Source: Deinococcus aquaedulcis (GTDB lineage: Bacteria > Deinococcota > Deinococci > Deinococcales > Deinococcaceae). Taken from it: a DNA stretch of 64,000 nucleotides. The notes below the pieces were generated by a model. It made no database searches. It was not told the DNA's origin and saw only the letters and a program-made list of their open reading frames with translations. Below are positions 1-10,401 of the stretch, one piece after another (positions within the stretch are counted from its first letter, which is position 1; each line of letters begins with the position of its first letter). The position numbers and the translations under genes are program-made. The stretch spans positions 186,001-250,000 of the forward strand of contig NZ_JAHRBL010000001.1 in NCBI RefSeq assembly GCF_019693445.1, written 5' to 3'.

Positions 1-520
1 GAACGGCACCCACGCGGCGGTGGTGCGCGCCACCACCAGCGATGGCCGCACCGTGGAAAAGCGCCTGACCATTCGGGTGGCCCCCTGGACCGGCAGCGCC
101 GCCTTTGACGGCGAAGTGCTGCGCCTGACCAACCAGGCCCGCGCCCAGGGCTACAACTGCGCCACCAACCGCACGGGCGCCGCTGCCCTGCCGCCCCTGC
201 GGCTGGACCCCACCCTGACCGTGGCTGCCCAGGCACAGTCGGCGGGGATGGCGCTGTACGGCTACTTTGACCACACCAGTAGCTTCGACGGCAGCACACC
301 TATGCGCCGGGTGCAGGCGGCGGGCATGACTCCCCTTTCGGTGGCCGAGAACATTGCCGCCGGGCAGCAGACCCCGGCCGAGGTGGTGCAGGGCTGGCTG
401 AAAAGCCCCGGGCACTGCCGCAACATCATGGGCGACTTCACCCGCATTGGCCTGAGCTATGTCAACCGCCCCGGCACCACCTACGGCCGCTACTGGACCC
501 AGGTGTTCGCCCGCATCTAA
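1..520 (+). CDS. CAP-domain (SCP/PR1-like) secreted protein, 5' end missing
   Basis: The reading frame is already open at base 2, so the gene starts left of the window and only about 172 C-terminal residues are seen. The first 30 residues look like the end of an Ig/PKD-like beta domain. A bacterial CAP (YkwD-type) domain follows: [12 protein letters not shown], a buried [10 protein letters not shown] histidine segment, AENIAAGQ, and the closing [13 protein letters not shown] and [10 protein letters not shown] strands. CAP proteins are usually secreted or bound to the envelope; their bacterial role is mostly unknown. Two cysteines (in YNC and GHC) could form a disulfide. The family call is good; the function is not known. 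Confidence 0.85.
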   Translation, partial: NGTHAAVVRATTSDGRTVEKRLTIRVAPWTGSAAFDGEVLRLTNQARAQGYNCATNRTGAAALPPLRLDPTLTVAAQAQSAGMALYGYFDHTSSFDGSTPMRRVQAAGMTPLSVAENIAAGQQTPAEVVQGWLKSPGHCRNIMGDFTRIGLSYVNRPGTTYGRYWTQVFARI

Positions 521-778
521 AGGCTGAGGGCCGGGGCTGGTCCGCTGAGTTCCCTTCACCTCTCCAGGCCTTCTGGGGGAGCGGTCAGCTTCACAGCTTC
601 AGTCAAAAGAGGGGCATCTTCTTTGTGGACCCTCAGCGACGCGGGGGCCCGCAGGGAGAAACGCAGAGGTCTTTTCCGACCTTGAATTGGGTAACGCTCT
701 GCCTTCCCCCGCCCCTCAAGCCGTGAGCGGGCACCCAAGGGCCGCCTCATGGCTCATGGCCCAGAGCCCCGACCCCCC
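521..778. other. intergenic stretch, nothing recognised
   Basis: About 260 bases lie between the CAP gene stop and the stop of the convergent sigma factor gene. I see no convincing ORF, RNA gene or strong terminator hairpin here. Confidence 0.5.
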
Positions 779-1366
779 TCAATGCACGTCCGCCACGCCC
801 GCAAGCAGCCCGGCCAGCTGCTCCTTGGCGCGGAACACGCGGCTTTTGGCGGTGCCCACCGCCACGCCCTGAATCTGGGCAATCTCGTCGTAGCTCAGGT
901 CTTCCACAAAGCGCAGCACCACGGCCTCGCGGTATTCGGCGGGCAGGCGCAGCAGGGCGCGCTGCACCCGGTCCTGGGCGTCGGCACTTTCGGCGGCCTG
1001 CACGGGTGAGCGTTTCTCGCTGGTGACCTCAAAGCCCACGTCTTCGCGGGCCTGTTCCAGCGAGAAGCGCTGCAACTGCTTGCGGCGGTGCGACTCGATC
1101 TGGGTGTTGCGCGCCACCTGATACAGCCACGGCAGCACCCGTTCGCCCACCCGGAAGGTCCGAATCGAGCGCCACGCGCGGTAAAAGACCTCCTGGGTCA
1201 GGTCCAGGGCGTCTTCGCTGTTGCCCTCTAGGCGGTACAGGTAGCCGTACATGCGGCCCTCGTACTCCTGCACAAAATCGAACCACGCCGCTTCCTCGCC
1301 CGCGCACAGCCGCGCGTACAGGTCAGGGGAGATCAGGTCGGGTGGAAATGACTCGGCGGGGTCCAC
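779..1366 (-). CDS. ECF-type RNA polymerase sigma factor
   Basis: 195 residues, the usual size for an ECF (RpoE-like, sigma-70 family) factor. Region 2 is visible at about residues 25-85: YEGRMYGYLYRLEGN, then DALDLTQEVFYRAWRSI and the PWLYQVARN helix. Region 4 with its helix-turn-helix is at about 135-185 (LPAEYREAVVLRF, then LSYDEIAQIQGVAVGTAKSRV). It would direct RNA polymerase to a small regulon. No anti-sigma gene is adjacent: the divergent neighbour is a FUN14 membrane protein. The start is a GTG chosen because TATGGT lies 9 nt upstream, the leaderless layout seen across the window. Confidence 0.92.
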   Translation of the reverse strand: MDPAESFPPDLISPDLYARLCAGEEAAWFDFVQEYEGRMYGYLYRLEGNSEDALDLTQEVFYRAWRSIRTFRVGERVLPWLYQVARNTQIESHRRKQLQRFSLEQAREDVGFEVTSEKRSPVQAAESADAQDRVQRALLRLPAEYREAVVLRFVEDLSYDEIAQIQGVAVGTAKSRVFRAKEQLAGLLAGVADVH

Positions 1367-1375
1367 AGTGGCTAC

Positions 1376-1381
1376 ACCATA
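1376..1381 (-). promoter_or_regulatory. -10 element TATGGT of the ECF sigma gene
   Basis: TATGGT ends 9 nt before the GTG start, fitting TANNNT. The transcript would have almost no leader. Confidence 0.5.
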
Positions 1382-1457
1382 GCGTGCCCCGGCCTCTGGC
1401 CCGCGCTGCCTTGCGGCGCCAGCGGTGCTCGCCGTGGCAGCAGGGCGCCAACTGCTC

Positions 1458-1463
1458 TAGCAT
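1458..1463 (+). promoter_or_regulatory. -10 element TAGCAT of the FUN14 gene
   Basis: TAGCAT is followed by 9 nt and then the TTG proposed as the start of the FUN14 gene, which supports that unusual start codon. Confidence 0.4.
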
Positions 1464-1472
1464 GCGCGCACG

Positions 1473-1841
1473 TTGAGCCCTGTTCGTCCCGAAGTCCTGT
1501 CTGCCGCCCCGCCCGCCGCCTCCCTGGCCGACGCCCTGCGGCCCCTGCTGCCCGACCTGAGCGTGGGCGCCCTGCTGGGCTTTGCCACCGGCGTGGCCCT
1601 GCGCCACATTGGCCGCGTGGCCCTGATCGTGCTGGGCACGCTGTTCGTGGTGCTGCAACTGCTGGCCTACCTTGACCTGATCAGCGTGAACTGGCTGCGC
1701 CTTCAGGCCCTCACCGAACCGTGGCTCAGGCAGGGCCAGGAACAGGGCGGCGCGTGGCTGATGCGCGTACTGACCGCGAATCTGCCCTTCGCCGGGGCCT
1801 TCACGGCAGGGCTGCTGCTGGGCCTCCGCGCGCGCGTGTAA
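1473..1841 (+). CDS. FUN14-family small membrane protein
   Basis: 122 residues from a TTG start. The Gly-rich membrane core LSVGALLGFATGVALRHIGR, followed by VALIVLGTLFVVLQLLAYLDLISVNW, fits FUN14-domain proteins, which have this glycine-zipper-like segment and an Asn-Trp after the second helix. A last hydrophobic segment (LPFAGAFTAGLLLGL) ends the protein. Bacterial FUN14 proteins have no assigned biochemical role. The gene is divergent from the sigma factor and ends at a strong hairpin shared with the lacI-type gene. The TTG start rests on the TAGCAT element just upstream. Confidence 0.75.
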   Translation: MSPVRPEVLSAAPPAASLADALRPLLPDLSVGALLGFATGVALRHIGRVALIVLGTLFVVLQLLAYLDLISVNWLRLQALTEPWLRQGQEQGGAWLMRVLTANLPFAGAFTAGLLLGLRARV

Positions 1842-1843
1842 AG

Positions 1844-1888
1844 AGGTGATGGTTGATGGAGAACCGCTTTTTCCATCAACCATCACCT
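1844..1888. terminator. bidirectional terminator-like hairpin between convergent genes
   Basis: A perfect 17-bp inverted repeat (left arm 1844-1860, right arm 1872-1888) with an 11-nt loop containing a T run. It begins 3 bases after the FUN14 stop and lies about 16 bases past the stop of the convergent LacI gene, so it can end both transcripts. Confidence 0.8.
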
Positions 1889-1904
1889 GTTGACCATCAA
1901 CCCC

Positions 1905-2906
<1,002 letters not shown>

Positions 2907-2918
2907 GATTTGTTGCCC

Positions 2919-2947
2919 AGCATACCCTCTTTTTGGAAAGGGTTCCA
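2919..2947 (-). promoter_or_regulatory. promoter and candidate operator of the LacI-type gene
   Basis: A -10 element TATGCT (2919-2924) lies 12 nt before the ATG. Upstream, TGGAAAGGGTTCCA (2934-2947) is a near palindrome with TGGAA/TTCCA arms, close to the TGGAAACGTTTCCA type bound by many LacI-family proteins. It overlaps the place expected for the -35 box, so binding would repress the gene. The promoter is inferred from sequence only. Confidence 0.5.
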
Positions 2948-3059
2948 CAGGCCCTGGGCTCCGGTGCACTGGAACGGCAAAGGCGCCCCGGGGGACAAAG
3001 CGGCCCGGCGGCCCACCCTAGACTGACCCCCAGGTCGGCCGCGACCTGGAAGGAGTGCT

Positions 3060-3512
3060 ATGCCTGTTCCCGCCCGTCTGTTCATCCTGCTGCTGGCGCT
3101 GTTGACCGCCTGCCGCCCGGCGCCCCAGGCCCAGGCGGGCCCCACCGCCACGCTGACGGTGGAAGCGGCGCGCGTGGTGGCCGTGCCCCCCAGCGTGAAG
3201 GAGACCAGCGTGTTTGGCACCCTGCGCAACCCCGGCGGGCGCCCCCTGCGCCTGACGGGCGTGCAGTCGCCAGCGGCCGACCACGCCATGCTGATGGTGA
3301 CGCGCACCGACGCCCAGGGCCGCACCGGCATGCAGATGACCGACGCCCTGACGGTTCCGGCGGGCGGCGAACTGGTCCTGAGTGACACCGGCGATCACAT
3401 CATGCTGATGGGCCTGCGTGCGCCGCTGCGCGAGGGCGAGCCCGTGGCCCTGACGCTGACCGACGACGCCGGCGGCACCCACACCCTGCAGGCCCCGGTG
3501 GTGAAGCCCTGA
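3060..3512 (+). CDS. PCu(A)C-type periplasmic copper chaperone lipoprotein
   Basis: 150 residues. A lipoprotein signal (LLLALLTAC, lipobox Cys about residue 18) is followed by a cupredoxin-like domain with the Met/His copper-binding pattern: HAMLM, then MQM, then the spaced HIMLM. These proteins bind Cu(I) outside the membrane and pass it towards the CuA site of cytochrome c oxidase. The gene is directly coupled to the SCO1-like gene (the stop TGA shares a base with the next ATG), and CtaG follows, so the three form a cytochrome oxidase metallation operon. About 110 bases separate it from the divergent LacI gene start region. Confidence 0.9.
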   Translation: MPVPARLFILLLALLTACRPAPQAQAGPTATLTVEAARVVAVPPSVKETSVFGTLRNPGGRPLRLTGVQSPAADHAMLMVTRTDAQGRTGMQMTDALTVPAGGELVLSDTGDHIMLMGLRAPLREGEPVALTLTDDAGGTHTLQAPVVKP

Positions 3513-4180
3513 TGACGGCCCCGGCCCACCCAGAAGGCGCGGCCGGGCCGGCCACGCGGCCCTGGTACGTGTCGGCGGGGCTGGCGCTGGCGGCGGTGGC
3601 GCTGCTGCTGGGGCTGGCCTGGGGCGCGGCGCGCCTGCGCAGTCCGTACCCCTTTTACGGCACGGCCTACCCGGCGGGCACCCAGGCGGCGCCGTTTCAG
3701 GGCGTGGCGGTGCAGGGCGGGGCGGCGCGGCCCTTCGCCTTCACCCCTGGGGCGGGCGGGCAGGCCACCGCACTGTTTTTTGGCTTTACCCACTGCGCCA
3801 GCATCTGCCCCCTGAGCCTGTCGTACCTGAACAAGGCGCGCGCCCTGCTGCCCGCTGAACTGCGGTCCAAACTGAATATTGTGCTGGTCAGCGTGGATCC
3901 CGCGCGCGACACCCCGGCGCGGCTGGGCGAATACGTGGGCTTTTTTGGCAGCGGCACGGGCGTGCGCATTCCTGAACCGGCGCTGGGTCAGGTGGCGCAG
4001 GCCTACGGCGTGGCCTACCAGAAGGCCGAGCTGCAGGGCGCGGCCTACCAGATCAACCACACCACGGCCACCTACCTCATTGACGCCCGGGGCCAACTGC
4101 GGGTGCTGTGGGACTACACGCAGCTGCCCCAGGTGGAGCGCGTGAAGGCCGATTTGCAATACGTGCTGGAGACCCCATGA
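3512..4180 (+). CDS. SCO1/SenC copper-dependent oxidase assembly protein
   Basis: 222 residues. An N-terminal membrane anchor (about residues 20-42) precedes a thioredoxin-like domain with the SCO signature FGFTHCASICPLSL, where CxxxC is the copper/redox motif, and a later conserved histidine in YQINHTTATYLID. SCO proteins prepare the CuA centre of cytochrome oxidase subunit II. The ATG overlaps the preceding stop by one base and the stop overlaps the next ATG (ATGA), so translation of the three genes is coupled. Confidence 0.93.
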   Translation: MTAPAHPEGAAGPATRPWYVSAGLALAAVALLLGLAWGAARLRSPYPFYGTAYPAGTQAAPFQGVAVQGGAARPFAFTPGAGGQATALFFGFTHCASICPLSLSYLNKARALLPAELRSKLNIVLVSVDPARDTPARLGEYVGFFGSGTGVRIPEPALGQVAQAYGVAYQKAELQGAAYQINHTTATYLIDARGQLRVLWDYTQLPQVERVKADLQYVLETP

Positions 4181-4974
4181 GCCTGAACCCCACCGTTGCC
4201 GACTTGCTGTTGCCCCGCCCGGACTGGACCCTGCTGCCCATCCTGCTGGTGGGGGCCGCCTACGCCGCTGGCTTCGTGCGGGCGCGCCGGACTGGCACCC
4301 CGTGGCCGCTGTGGCGCGCTGGGCTGTTTGCCCTGGGGCTCGTGGCGTTGGTGCTGACCACCCAGACCCGCGCCGCCGGGCTGACCCAGGGCAGCATGGC
4401 GCTGTACATGGGCCGCCTGATGGTGCTGGCCGAGGTGGTGCCGCCGCTGCTGGTGCTGGGCCTGCCGCCCCTGGCGGTCAACCCGCGCGCTGTATTGGGC
4501 CGCGTGCTGGGGGTGCTGCTGGACCCCTGGGTGGCGCTGGCGCTGTGGACCGCCGTGATCGTGTTCTGGAACGTGCCCGCCGGGTTCAATGCCAGCGTGG
4601 TGTCCAATACAGCCGCGACCCTGTTGCCGAGCCTGTACCTATTGACCAGCCTGCTGGTCTGGAGCGTGGTGCTGCGGCCCCTCCCGTCGGTGCAGCCGGC
4701 CGGCGTGGGTTCGCGCGGGTGGTTTGGCCTACTGGCCGCCCTGCCCATGATGGCAGTGGCGAGCGTGTGGCTGTACGCCCCAAAAGTGCTGTACACGCCC
4801 TACGTGAACGCCCTGTGCCTGTGGAACCTTACGCCGCTGCAAAACCAGCAGCTGTCCGGCTGGATCATGATGCTGGCGGGCCTGCCGGCGCTGGCGCTGG
4901 CCTTTGTGCAGCTGTTTCTGTGGCTGGTGCGCCTCACCGAAGAGCAGGGCCTGCCGCCGCAGACGCCGCGCTGA
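4177..4974 (+). CDS. ctaG: CtaG-type (caa3_CtaG) cytochrome c oxidase assembly membrane protein
   Basis: 265 residues with about seven hydrophobic segments. The pattern of the caa3 CtaG family is visible: an early helix ending in arginine-rich loops, QGSMALYMGRLMVLAEVVPPLLVLGLP, and YLLTSLLVWSVVLRP, with a final SGWIMMLAGLPALALAFVQLF helix. The start is the ATG overlapping the SCO1 stop rather than an upstream in-frame ATG inside that gene. The family is needed for an active caa3 oxidase in Bacillus; the operon with a copper chaperone and SCO1 supports that role here. Confidence 0.85.
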   Translation: MSLNPTVADLLLPRPDWTLLPILLVGAAYAAGFVRARRTGTPWPLWRAGLFALGLVALVLTTQTRAAGLTQGSMALYMGRLMVLAEVVPPLLVLGLPPLAVNPRAVLGRVLGVLLDPWVALALWTAVIVFWNVPAGFNASVVSNTAATLLPSLYLLTSLLVWSVVLRPLPSVQPAGVGSRGWFGLLAALPMMAVASVWLYAPKVLYTPYVNALCLWNLTPLQNQQLSGWIMMLAGLPALALAFVQLFLWLVRLTEEQGLPPQTPR

Positions 4975-5252
4975 GGGGCCGGGCACTGTTTTCGCTTCTC
5001 GCTCTGCGACGCCGCTGTTCCAGCCCGCTCGGTTGATCTCACAGCAGCTGCTAGTTCCACCCTGGGACCAGAGAACGGTCCCTCAATTCCACTTCCGCCG
5101 CTGTTGTGGCGGACACTCACTTCGTTCGCCCCAGGAGAGTTGAGGGGCATCGCCTCAACGCTCTTGGGTTCCGCTGTCAGGATCACCAGCGAGCGCCTTA
5201 ACTTTAAGACCTCCTGAAGACCGCGCGGCGCCCCGCTGCGCGCCTGGGCCTG
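4975..5252 (+). other. gene-free stretch with one copy of repeat family 2
   Basis: About 280 bases between ctaG and the FAD oxidoreductase without a credible ORF. It holds the repeat copy at 5081-5130, then a small hairpin GTTGAGG/CCTCAAC near 5139-5159, and ends in the promoter of the next gene. Confidence 0.6.
5081..5130 (+). repeat. repeat family 2, copy 1
   Basis: The segment with CCTCAATTCC, the CGCTGTTGTGG core and GGACACTCACTTCGTTCGCC recurs, with changes, near 24840 (inverted), 38860 and 61550. All copies are intergenic or abut gene ends. Confidence 0.55.
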
Positions 5253-5258
5253 TAGCCT
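5253..5258 (+). promoter_or_regulatory. -10 element TAGCCT of the FAD oxidoreductase gene
   Basis: TAGCCT ends 8 nt before the ATG at 5267, so the mRNA is probably leaderless. This favours that ATG over the GTG at 5261. Confidence 0.6.
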
Positions 5259-5266
5259 GGGTGGGC

Positions 5267-6532
<1,266 letters not shown>

Positions 6533-6533
6533 G

Positions 6534-7142
6534 ATGACCGCCCGATTAGATCACCTCGTGGTGGCGGCGCGCACCCTGGACGAGGGCCGCGCGTGGCTGG
6601 AAGGCCGCCTGCGCGTGCCCGCCCAGCCCGGCGGCGAACACCCGCAGTTCGGCACCCACAACCTCCTGCTGTCGCTGGGCCCGGAGGCCTACCTGGAGGT
6701 CATCGCCGTGAACCCGCAGGCCCCGGCCCCCGGGCGCCCGCGCTGGTTTGCCCTGGACACCCCGGCGGTGCAGGAGCGGCTGTCTCACGGCCCGGCCCTG
6801 CTTCACTGGGTGGCGGCCGTTCCGGCGCGGCCCGTGGGCAGGGACGTGCTGGCCCTGTCGCGCGGCGAGCACCGCTGGACCCTGACCGTGCCCGAAGACG
6901 GCGGGCTGCCGGGCGGCGGCGTGGTGCCCTCGCAGATTCACTGGGAGACCCCGCCGCCCCCCACCCGCCTGCCGGATGTGGGGGTGCGCCTGGCCCACCT
7001 GCAGCTGGGCACCCCCGACCCGGACGCGCTGCGCGGGCACCTGCGGGCCCTGGCCTTTGCCGGTGAGGTGGAGGTCTACGAAGCCCCCCAGCCCGAACTG
7101 CGCGCGGTGCTGGACACCCCGCGCGGGCCTGTAGAGCTGTAG
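6534..7142 (+). CDS. VOC-superfamily (glyoxalase-like domain) protein
   Basis: 202 residues. The start [20 protein letters not shown] is the first beta-alpha unit of a vicinal-oxygen-chelate fold, and [21 protein letters not shown] continues the pattern, as in glyoxalase-like (Glyoxalase_3 type) proteins. A second half-module begins near [14 protein letters not shown]. Potential metal ligands are His7 and the Glu in YLEV, as in the family, but the reaction is unknown. The gene sits one base after the FAD oxidoreductase and converges on the rhomboid gene. Confidence 0.8.
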   Translation: MTARLDHLVVAARTLDEGRAWLEGRLRVPAQPGGEHPQFGTHNLLLSLGPEAYLEVIAVNPQAPAPGRPRWFALDTPAVQERLSHGPALLHWVAAVPARPVGRDVLALSRGEHRWTLTVPEDGGLPGGGVVPSQIHWETPPPPTRLPDVGVRLAHLQLGTPDPDALRGHLRALAFAGEVEVYEAPQPELRAVLDTPRGPVEL

Positions 7143-7154
7143 CGTCCAGGGGAC

Positions 7155-7772
7155 TTAACGGGGTGGCCGGCCCGGGACCATGCGGGGCCGGCGCCGGTGC
7201 AGCAGCGCCGCCGCCACCAGCCCGCCCACGAACCCAAACAGGTGCGCTTCCCAGGACACCGCCGGGTTGGTGGGCAACACCCCCCACAGAATCCCGCCGT
7301 ACAGCAAAAAGGCCACCACCGCCACCCCCATCGCCAGCGGCGTGCGCTCCCACCACCCTACGCCCAGCAGGTAGGCCAGCAGCCCGAACACCAGCGCGCT
7401 GGCCCCCAGATGCACGCTGCCGCCCCGTCCCAGCAGCCACACCAGGCCGCCCCCCACCACCACGATCACCAGCAGCGCCGCCAGAAAGCGCCAGGGTCCG
7501 CGCAGCGCGCTCATGAAGCTCAGGGCGGCCAGCGGCACGGTATTCGCCAGCAGGTGCCCGAAGCCGGCGTGCAGAAAGGGTGCTGTCAGGATGTGCCACA
7601 GGGCGCCGGGCTCGCGCGGCTGAATGCCGTAGTAATCCAGGCGGCCACCAAACACAAATAGGTCAGCTGCTTCCTGCACCCAGAGGCCGGTGAGAAGCAG
7701 GGTGGTGAGGCCGGTGGCGGGGAGGAGGCCGGACCGGGAGGCCAGGGTGCGGGGGGGAGGGGGGGGCCGCAT
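7155..7772 (-). CDS. rhomboid-family intramembrane serine protease
   Basis: 205 residues with six hydrophobic segments. The rhomboid signature is complete: HLLAN (His73 to Asn77), the catalytic serine in GASAL (Ser125), and the catalytic histidine in EAHLFGF (His177). The preceding [27 protein letters not shown] fits loop 1 and helix 2 of rhomboids. It should cleave membrane-spanning substrates within the bilayer; the substrate is unknown. A weak -10 (CATGCT) lies 6 nt before the ATG. The gene converges on the VOC gene with 12 bases between stops. Confidence 0.93.
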   Translation of the reverse strand: MRPPPPPRTLASRSGLLPATGLTTLLLTGLWVQEAADLFVFGGRLDYYGIQPREPGALWHILTAPFLHAGFGHLLANTVPLAALSFMSALRGPWRFLAALLVIVVVGGGLVWLLGRGGSVHLGASALVFGLLAYLLGVGWWERTPLAMGVAVVAFLLYGGILWGVLPTNPAVSWEAHLFGFVGGLVAAALLHRRRPRMVPGRPPR

Positions 7773-7860
7773 GGGTTTAGCATGACGGAAAAGGGGGTGG
7801 GGGGCGTCGCTCCTTGGGGGGAGGTGGGGGCGGTGGTTGTTTCTTTTGGGGGGGCGGTGG

Positions 7861-8111
7861 CTTGGCCCGCGCTGGCCCCACCCCCCCTGCCCCCCTACCC
7901 CAGAGGGGCAGGGGGGAGCAGCGCTGCGCTAGGCAAGAGTTTCTACTGAAGTCGGCTGGGGTTGCTCTACTCGTTAACGTGTCCGGCTTCGACGCCGTCC
8001 GCTGGTAACGCGCAATGGCCCGCGCCCTTCGGGCACGACGGCCTCGTCTGGACCTGGGCGGTAGAGGGGCAAGAAGGCTTGGTGCGGCCCAGAAAGTTCT
8101 ACTTTTGAAAA
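7861..8111 (+). repeat. repeat family 1, copy A
   Basis: About 250 bases: a C-rich head with CTACCCCAGAGGGGCAGGGG, a middle with CGCTGCGCT and GGGCACGACGGC, GACCTGGGCGGTAGAGGGGC, and the tail GTTCTACTTTTGAAAA. The order of blocks is the same in copy C at 43941-44188 and, inverted, in copy B. Confidence 0.7.
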
Positions 8112-8151
8112 ACACAACGGCCAAATGCCGAAGCTGCTTTTCAAAGTAGAA
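8097..8151. repeat. tail-to-tail junction hairpin of repeat copies A and B
   Basis: TTCTACTTTTGAAAA at 8097-8111 faces TTTTCAAAGTAGAA at 8138-8151, giving a 13-14 bp stem with one unpaired base around a 26-nt loop. It arises from the opposed tails of the two copies and could also end transcripts from either side. Confidence 0.65.
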
Positions 8152-8372
8152 CCTCGTGCCCTAAGCGTCCCCCCCCTCCACCCCTACGGGGCAAGCAACG
8201 GAAGCCGTCGTGCGCGCAGCGCGCGGGCGTGGGGCGATGGACGGAGAGGGGCCACGGCGTACACAGCGGGGCGAAGTCTGGCCGCCCCAAATCGTCAGTC
8301 AACGTTTGCCAGCGCAGCGCCGCTCCCCCCGTCCCCTCTGGGGATGGGGGGCTGGGGGGGTGGGGCAACCGC
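8128..8372 (-). repeat. repeat family 1, copy B (inverted)
   Basis: Read on the minus strand it matches copy C closely: CGCTGCGCTGGCAAACGTTG, GGGGCGGCCAGACTTCGCCC, GCCCGCGCGCTGCGCGCACG and ACGGCTTCC, and it ends in GGTTCTACTTTGAAAAGC. It lies just downstream of the proS stop. Confidence 0.7.
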
Positions 8373-8390
8373 AGACAAACTCAACTGCCT

Positions 8391-10178
8391 TCAACCCTGC
8401 GCCCGCATCCACCCCACCACCCCCTCGACCGGCACCACCGCCACCACCCCACTGCGCCGAACCTTCACCTCCACCTGCCCCTGGGCCACCCCCCGCCCCA
8501 CCGTCACCCGGTACGGCAACCCCAGCAGATCCGCGTCGGCAAACTTGACGCCCGCCCGCTCGGCACGGTCATCCAGCAGCGTGTCTATCCCAGCGGCCCG
8601 CAGCTGCCCATACAGCGTCTCGGCCGCCGCCCGTTGCGCACCGTCCTGCACGTCCACCACCACCAGATGCACCCGGTACGGCGCGATGGCCTCCGGCCAC
8701 ACCAGCCCCCGCTCATCGCACAGCTGCTCGGCCACCGCCTGGGCCAGCCGCGTGACCCCAATGCCGTAGCAGCCCATTTGGAACGGCTGCGCCTGGCCGC
8801 TGGCGGCCGTGAACGTAGCGCCCATCGCCTGCGCGTAGCGCGTGCCCAGTTGAAACACATGCCCCACCTCAATGCCGCGCGCCGCCTGCAGGGGCTGGGT
8901 GCCGTCATGCGCGGCCCCTTCGCCTGCGCGGGCCAACCGCAGGTCCACCACCTCCGGCAAGGCGTACTCGCCCCCGCCCGTCAGGGTCTGCCAGTTCGCG
9001 CCCGTCACGTGCCAGTCGGCTTCGCCCGCGCCGGTGGCAAAGTTGCGCAGCTCGGCGCCCGCTGCGTCGCACAGGCGCAGGAAGCCCGGGTGCAGGTCCG
9101 CCTGCTGGGCAATCAGGCCATCCGGCAGGTCCGGTGCCAGAAAACCCAGCGGCAGCGGCGCAGTGGCCCAGGCGGCGGTCCGGGTCACTTCCAGTTCAAT
9201 CAGGTCGCCCGCCACCCGCGCCTGCACCGCGTTCCACAGCTTCACTGCATTCACCTGATGGTCGCCGCGCAGGCTCACCAGCACCGGGGTCAGGCGCCGC
9301 TGCCCCTCCTGCACACTCACTGCCTCATACAGCACGGTGTTCAGCAGATGGGCCGGGTCGCAGCCCAGCGCCGCGCAGGCCGCCGCCACCGTGGCTGCGC
9401 CCGGGGTGTGGTGCCGGGACAGCGTACCGAACGGGCTGGGCCGGGCCGCCTGCGCCCGTGAGACGGCGCGTTCGACGTTGGCGGCGTAGCGGCCGTCTTC
9501 CGTATACAGCACCTCGTCTTCGCCCACCGCGCTCAGGACCATGAACTCGCGGCTCTCGGCCCCGCCGATGTTCCCGCTGTCGGCCTGCACCGCCCGCCAC
9601 GCCACCCCCAGGCGGCTAAGAATGCGGCCGTAGGCGGCGCTCATGGCTTCAAAGTGCTCGCGCAGGCTGGCTTCGTCGGCATGAAAGGAGTAGGCGTCTT
9701 TCATCACGAATTCGCGGGTGCGCAGCAGGCCAAAGCGCGGGCGCAACTCGTCGCGGAACTTGCGGCCAATCTGGTACACGCTGACCGGCAGGTCACGGTA
9801 ACTGCGCGCCAGACCGCGCACCACGTCCAGCGCCACTTCTTCGTGCGTGGGGCCCAGGGCGTGCGCCCGGCCGGCCCGGTCGGTCACGGTGAACATGATC
9901 CCTTCGGCCTGCGTGTACGCCGCCCAGCGCCCGGAGGCGTCCCACAGGTGCTGAGGCTGCAGCACCGGCAGGCTCACCTCCTGCGACAGGCCGTCCAGTT
10001 CCTCGCGGATCAGGGCTTCAAGCTTGTGCATGGTGCGGGTCATCAGCGGCAGGTGGGCGTACAGGCCGCTGCCCACCCGGCGCACGTACCCGGCGCGCAG
10101 CAGCAGGCGGATACCCGGGGTTTCCGCGCCTTCCGGCGCCTCGCGCCACGTGCGGAACAGACTGGATTCAAGTTTCAT
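8391..10178 (-). CDS. proS: proline--tRNA ligase (bacterial type)
   Basis: 595 residues, the normal length for bacterial ProS. It charges tRNA-Pro with proline in the cytoplasm. The class II catalytic core is clear: motif 1 region after GIRLLLRAGYVRRVGSGLYA, motif 2 in KFRDELRPRFGLLRTREF with VMKDAYSFHAD, and motif 3 in MGCYGIGVTRLAQAV. Between motifs 2 and 3 lies the INS editing domain (about residues 220-390), which marks the bacterial type. The C-terminal anticodon-binding domain includes VVDVQDGAQRAAAETLYGQL. The ATG follows GGGAGA and overlaps the stop of an upstream 23-codon ORF (ATGA), so translation may be coupled. Confidence 0.97.
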   Translation of the reverse strand: MKLESSLFRTWREAPEGAETPGIRLLLRAGYVRRVGSGLYAHLPLMTRTMHKLEALIREELDGLSQEVSLPVLQPQHLWDASGRWAAYTQAEGIMFTVTDRAGRAHALGPTHEEVALDVVRGLARSYRDLPVSVYQIGRKFRDELRPRFGLLRTREFVMKDAYSFHADEASLREHFEAMSAAYGRILSRLGVAWRAVQADSGNIGGAESREFMVLSAVGEDEVLYTEDGRYAANVERAVSRAQAARPSPFGTLSRHHTPGAATVAAACAALGCDPAHLLNTVLYEAVSVQEGQRRLTPVLVSLRGDHQVNAVKLWNAVQARVAGDLIELEVTRTAAWATAPLPLGFLAPDLPDGLIAQQADLHPGFLRLCDAAGAELRNFATGAGEADWHVTGANWQTLTGGGEYALPEVVDLRLARAGEGAAHDGTQPLQAARGIEVGHVFQLGTRYAQAMGATFTAASGQAQPFQMGCYGIGVTRLAQAVAEQLCDERGLVWPEAIAPYRVHLVVVDVQDGAQRAAAETLYGQLRAAGIDTLLDDRAERAGVKFADADLLGLPYRVTVGRGVAQGQVEVKVRRSGVVAVVPVEGVVGWMRAQG

Positions 10179-10246
10179 GGGGCTCTCCCTTCGGGAAAGG
10201 GCCGCTGCGCCTGGGCCACAGAGGACCAGGGCTCGGCGGTGGTCAT
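10175..10246 (-). CDS. 23-codon upstream ORF overlapping the proS start
   Basis: MTTAEPWSSVAQAQRPFPEG and three more residues (ending AP), with the stop inside the proS start as ATGA. Four of 23 residues are proline, three near the end. The segment around its end can form CCCTT/AAGGG, which hides the proS ribosome site; a ribosome translating this ORF would open it. Whether it is really translated is inference. A longer in-frame reading from an upstream GTG is possible. Confidence 0.35.
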   Translation of the reverse strand: MTTAEPWSSVAQAQRPFPEGRAP

Positions 10247-10298
10247 GACGGTGCAGGCCCCGCGCGTGGGCGAGGCAGCAGGCTTCACAGTGCAGGCG

Positions 10299-10394
10299 TC
10301 AGACCCCGAAGGGTGGCGGGAGCACGGGCAGGCCCGCCCCCACGCGCAGGGTCCTGTGCAGGACCGGCGTGGCGGGGAAACGCTGCTCGCTCAT
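10299..10394 (-). CDS. 31-codon leaderless leader ORF upstream of proS
   Basis: Starts MSEQRFPATP and ends LPVLPPPFGV. Six of 31 residues are proline, with a PPP run three codons before the end of the peptide. It begins exactly 7 nt after a TACCCT -10 element that has a TTGACC box 17 bases upstream, the strongest promoter signal near proS. There is no other credible promoter for proS. A proline-rich peptide ahead of prolyl-tRNA synthetase suggests sensing of proline charging. High GC makes proline codons common, so the enrichment alone is weak evidence. Confidence 0.5.
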   Translation of the reverse strand: MSEQRFPATPVLHRTLRVGAGLPVLPPPFGV

Positions 10395-10401
10395 GGGGCC
10401 C

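Larger units (their letters stand above)
7773..8390. other. 618-base gene-free stretch made of two inverted repeat copies
   Basis: No credible gene. It contains a low-complexity G/C-rich start, repeat family 1 copy A and, tail to tail, inverted copy B. ORFs here are composed of Pro/Arg/Gly runs and change frame between repeat copies, so they are not coding. Confidence 0.7.

Noticed and set aside
8125..8769. A 214-codon plus-strand ORF over repeat copy B and the end of proS
   Set aside because: It is antisense to proS and runs through a repeat; its Pro/Ser/Thr/Arg-rich product is a shadow.
10178..10401. A T-box riboswitch upstream of proS
   Set aside because: I looked on the minus strand for the conserved AGGGTGGNACCGCG core and a following terminator with T run. 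Neither is present.
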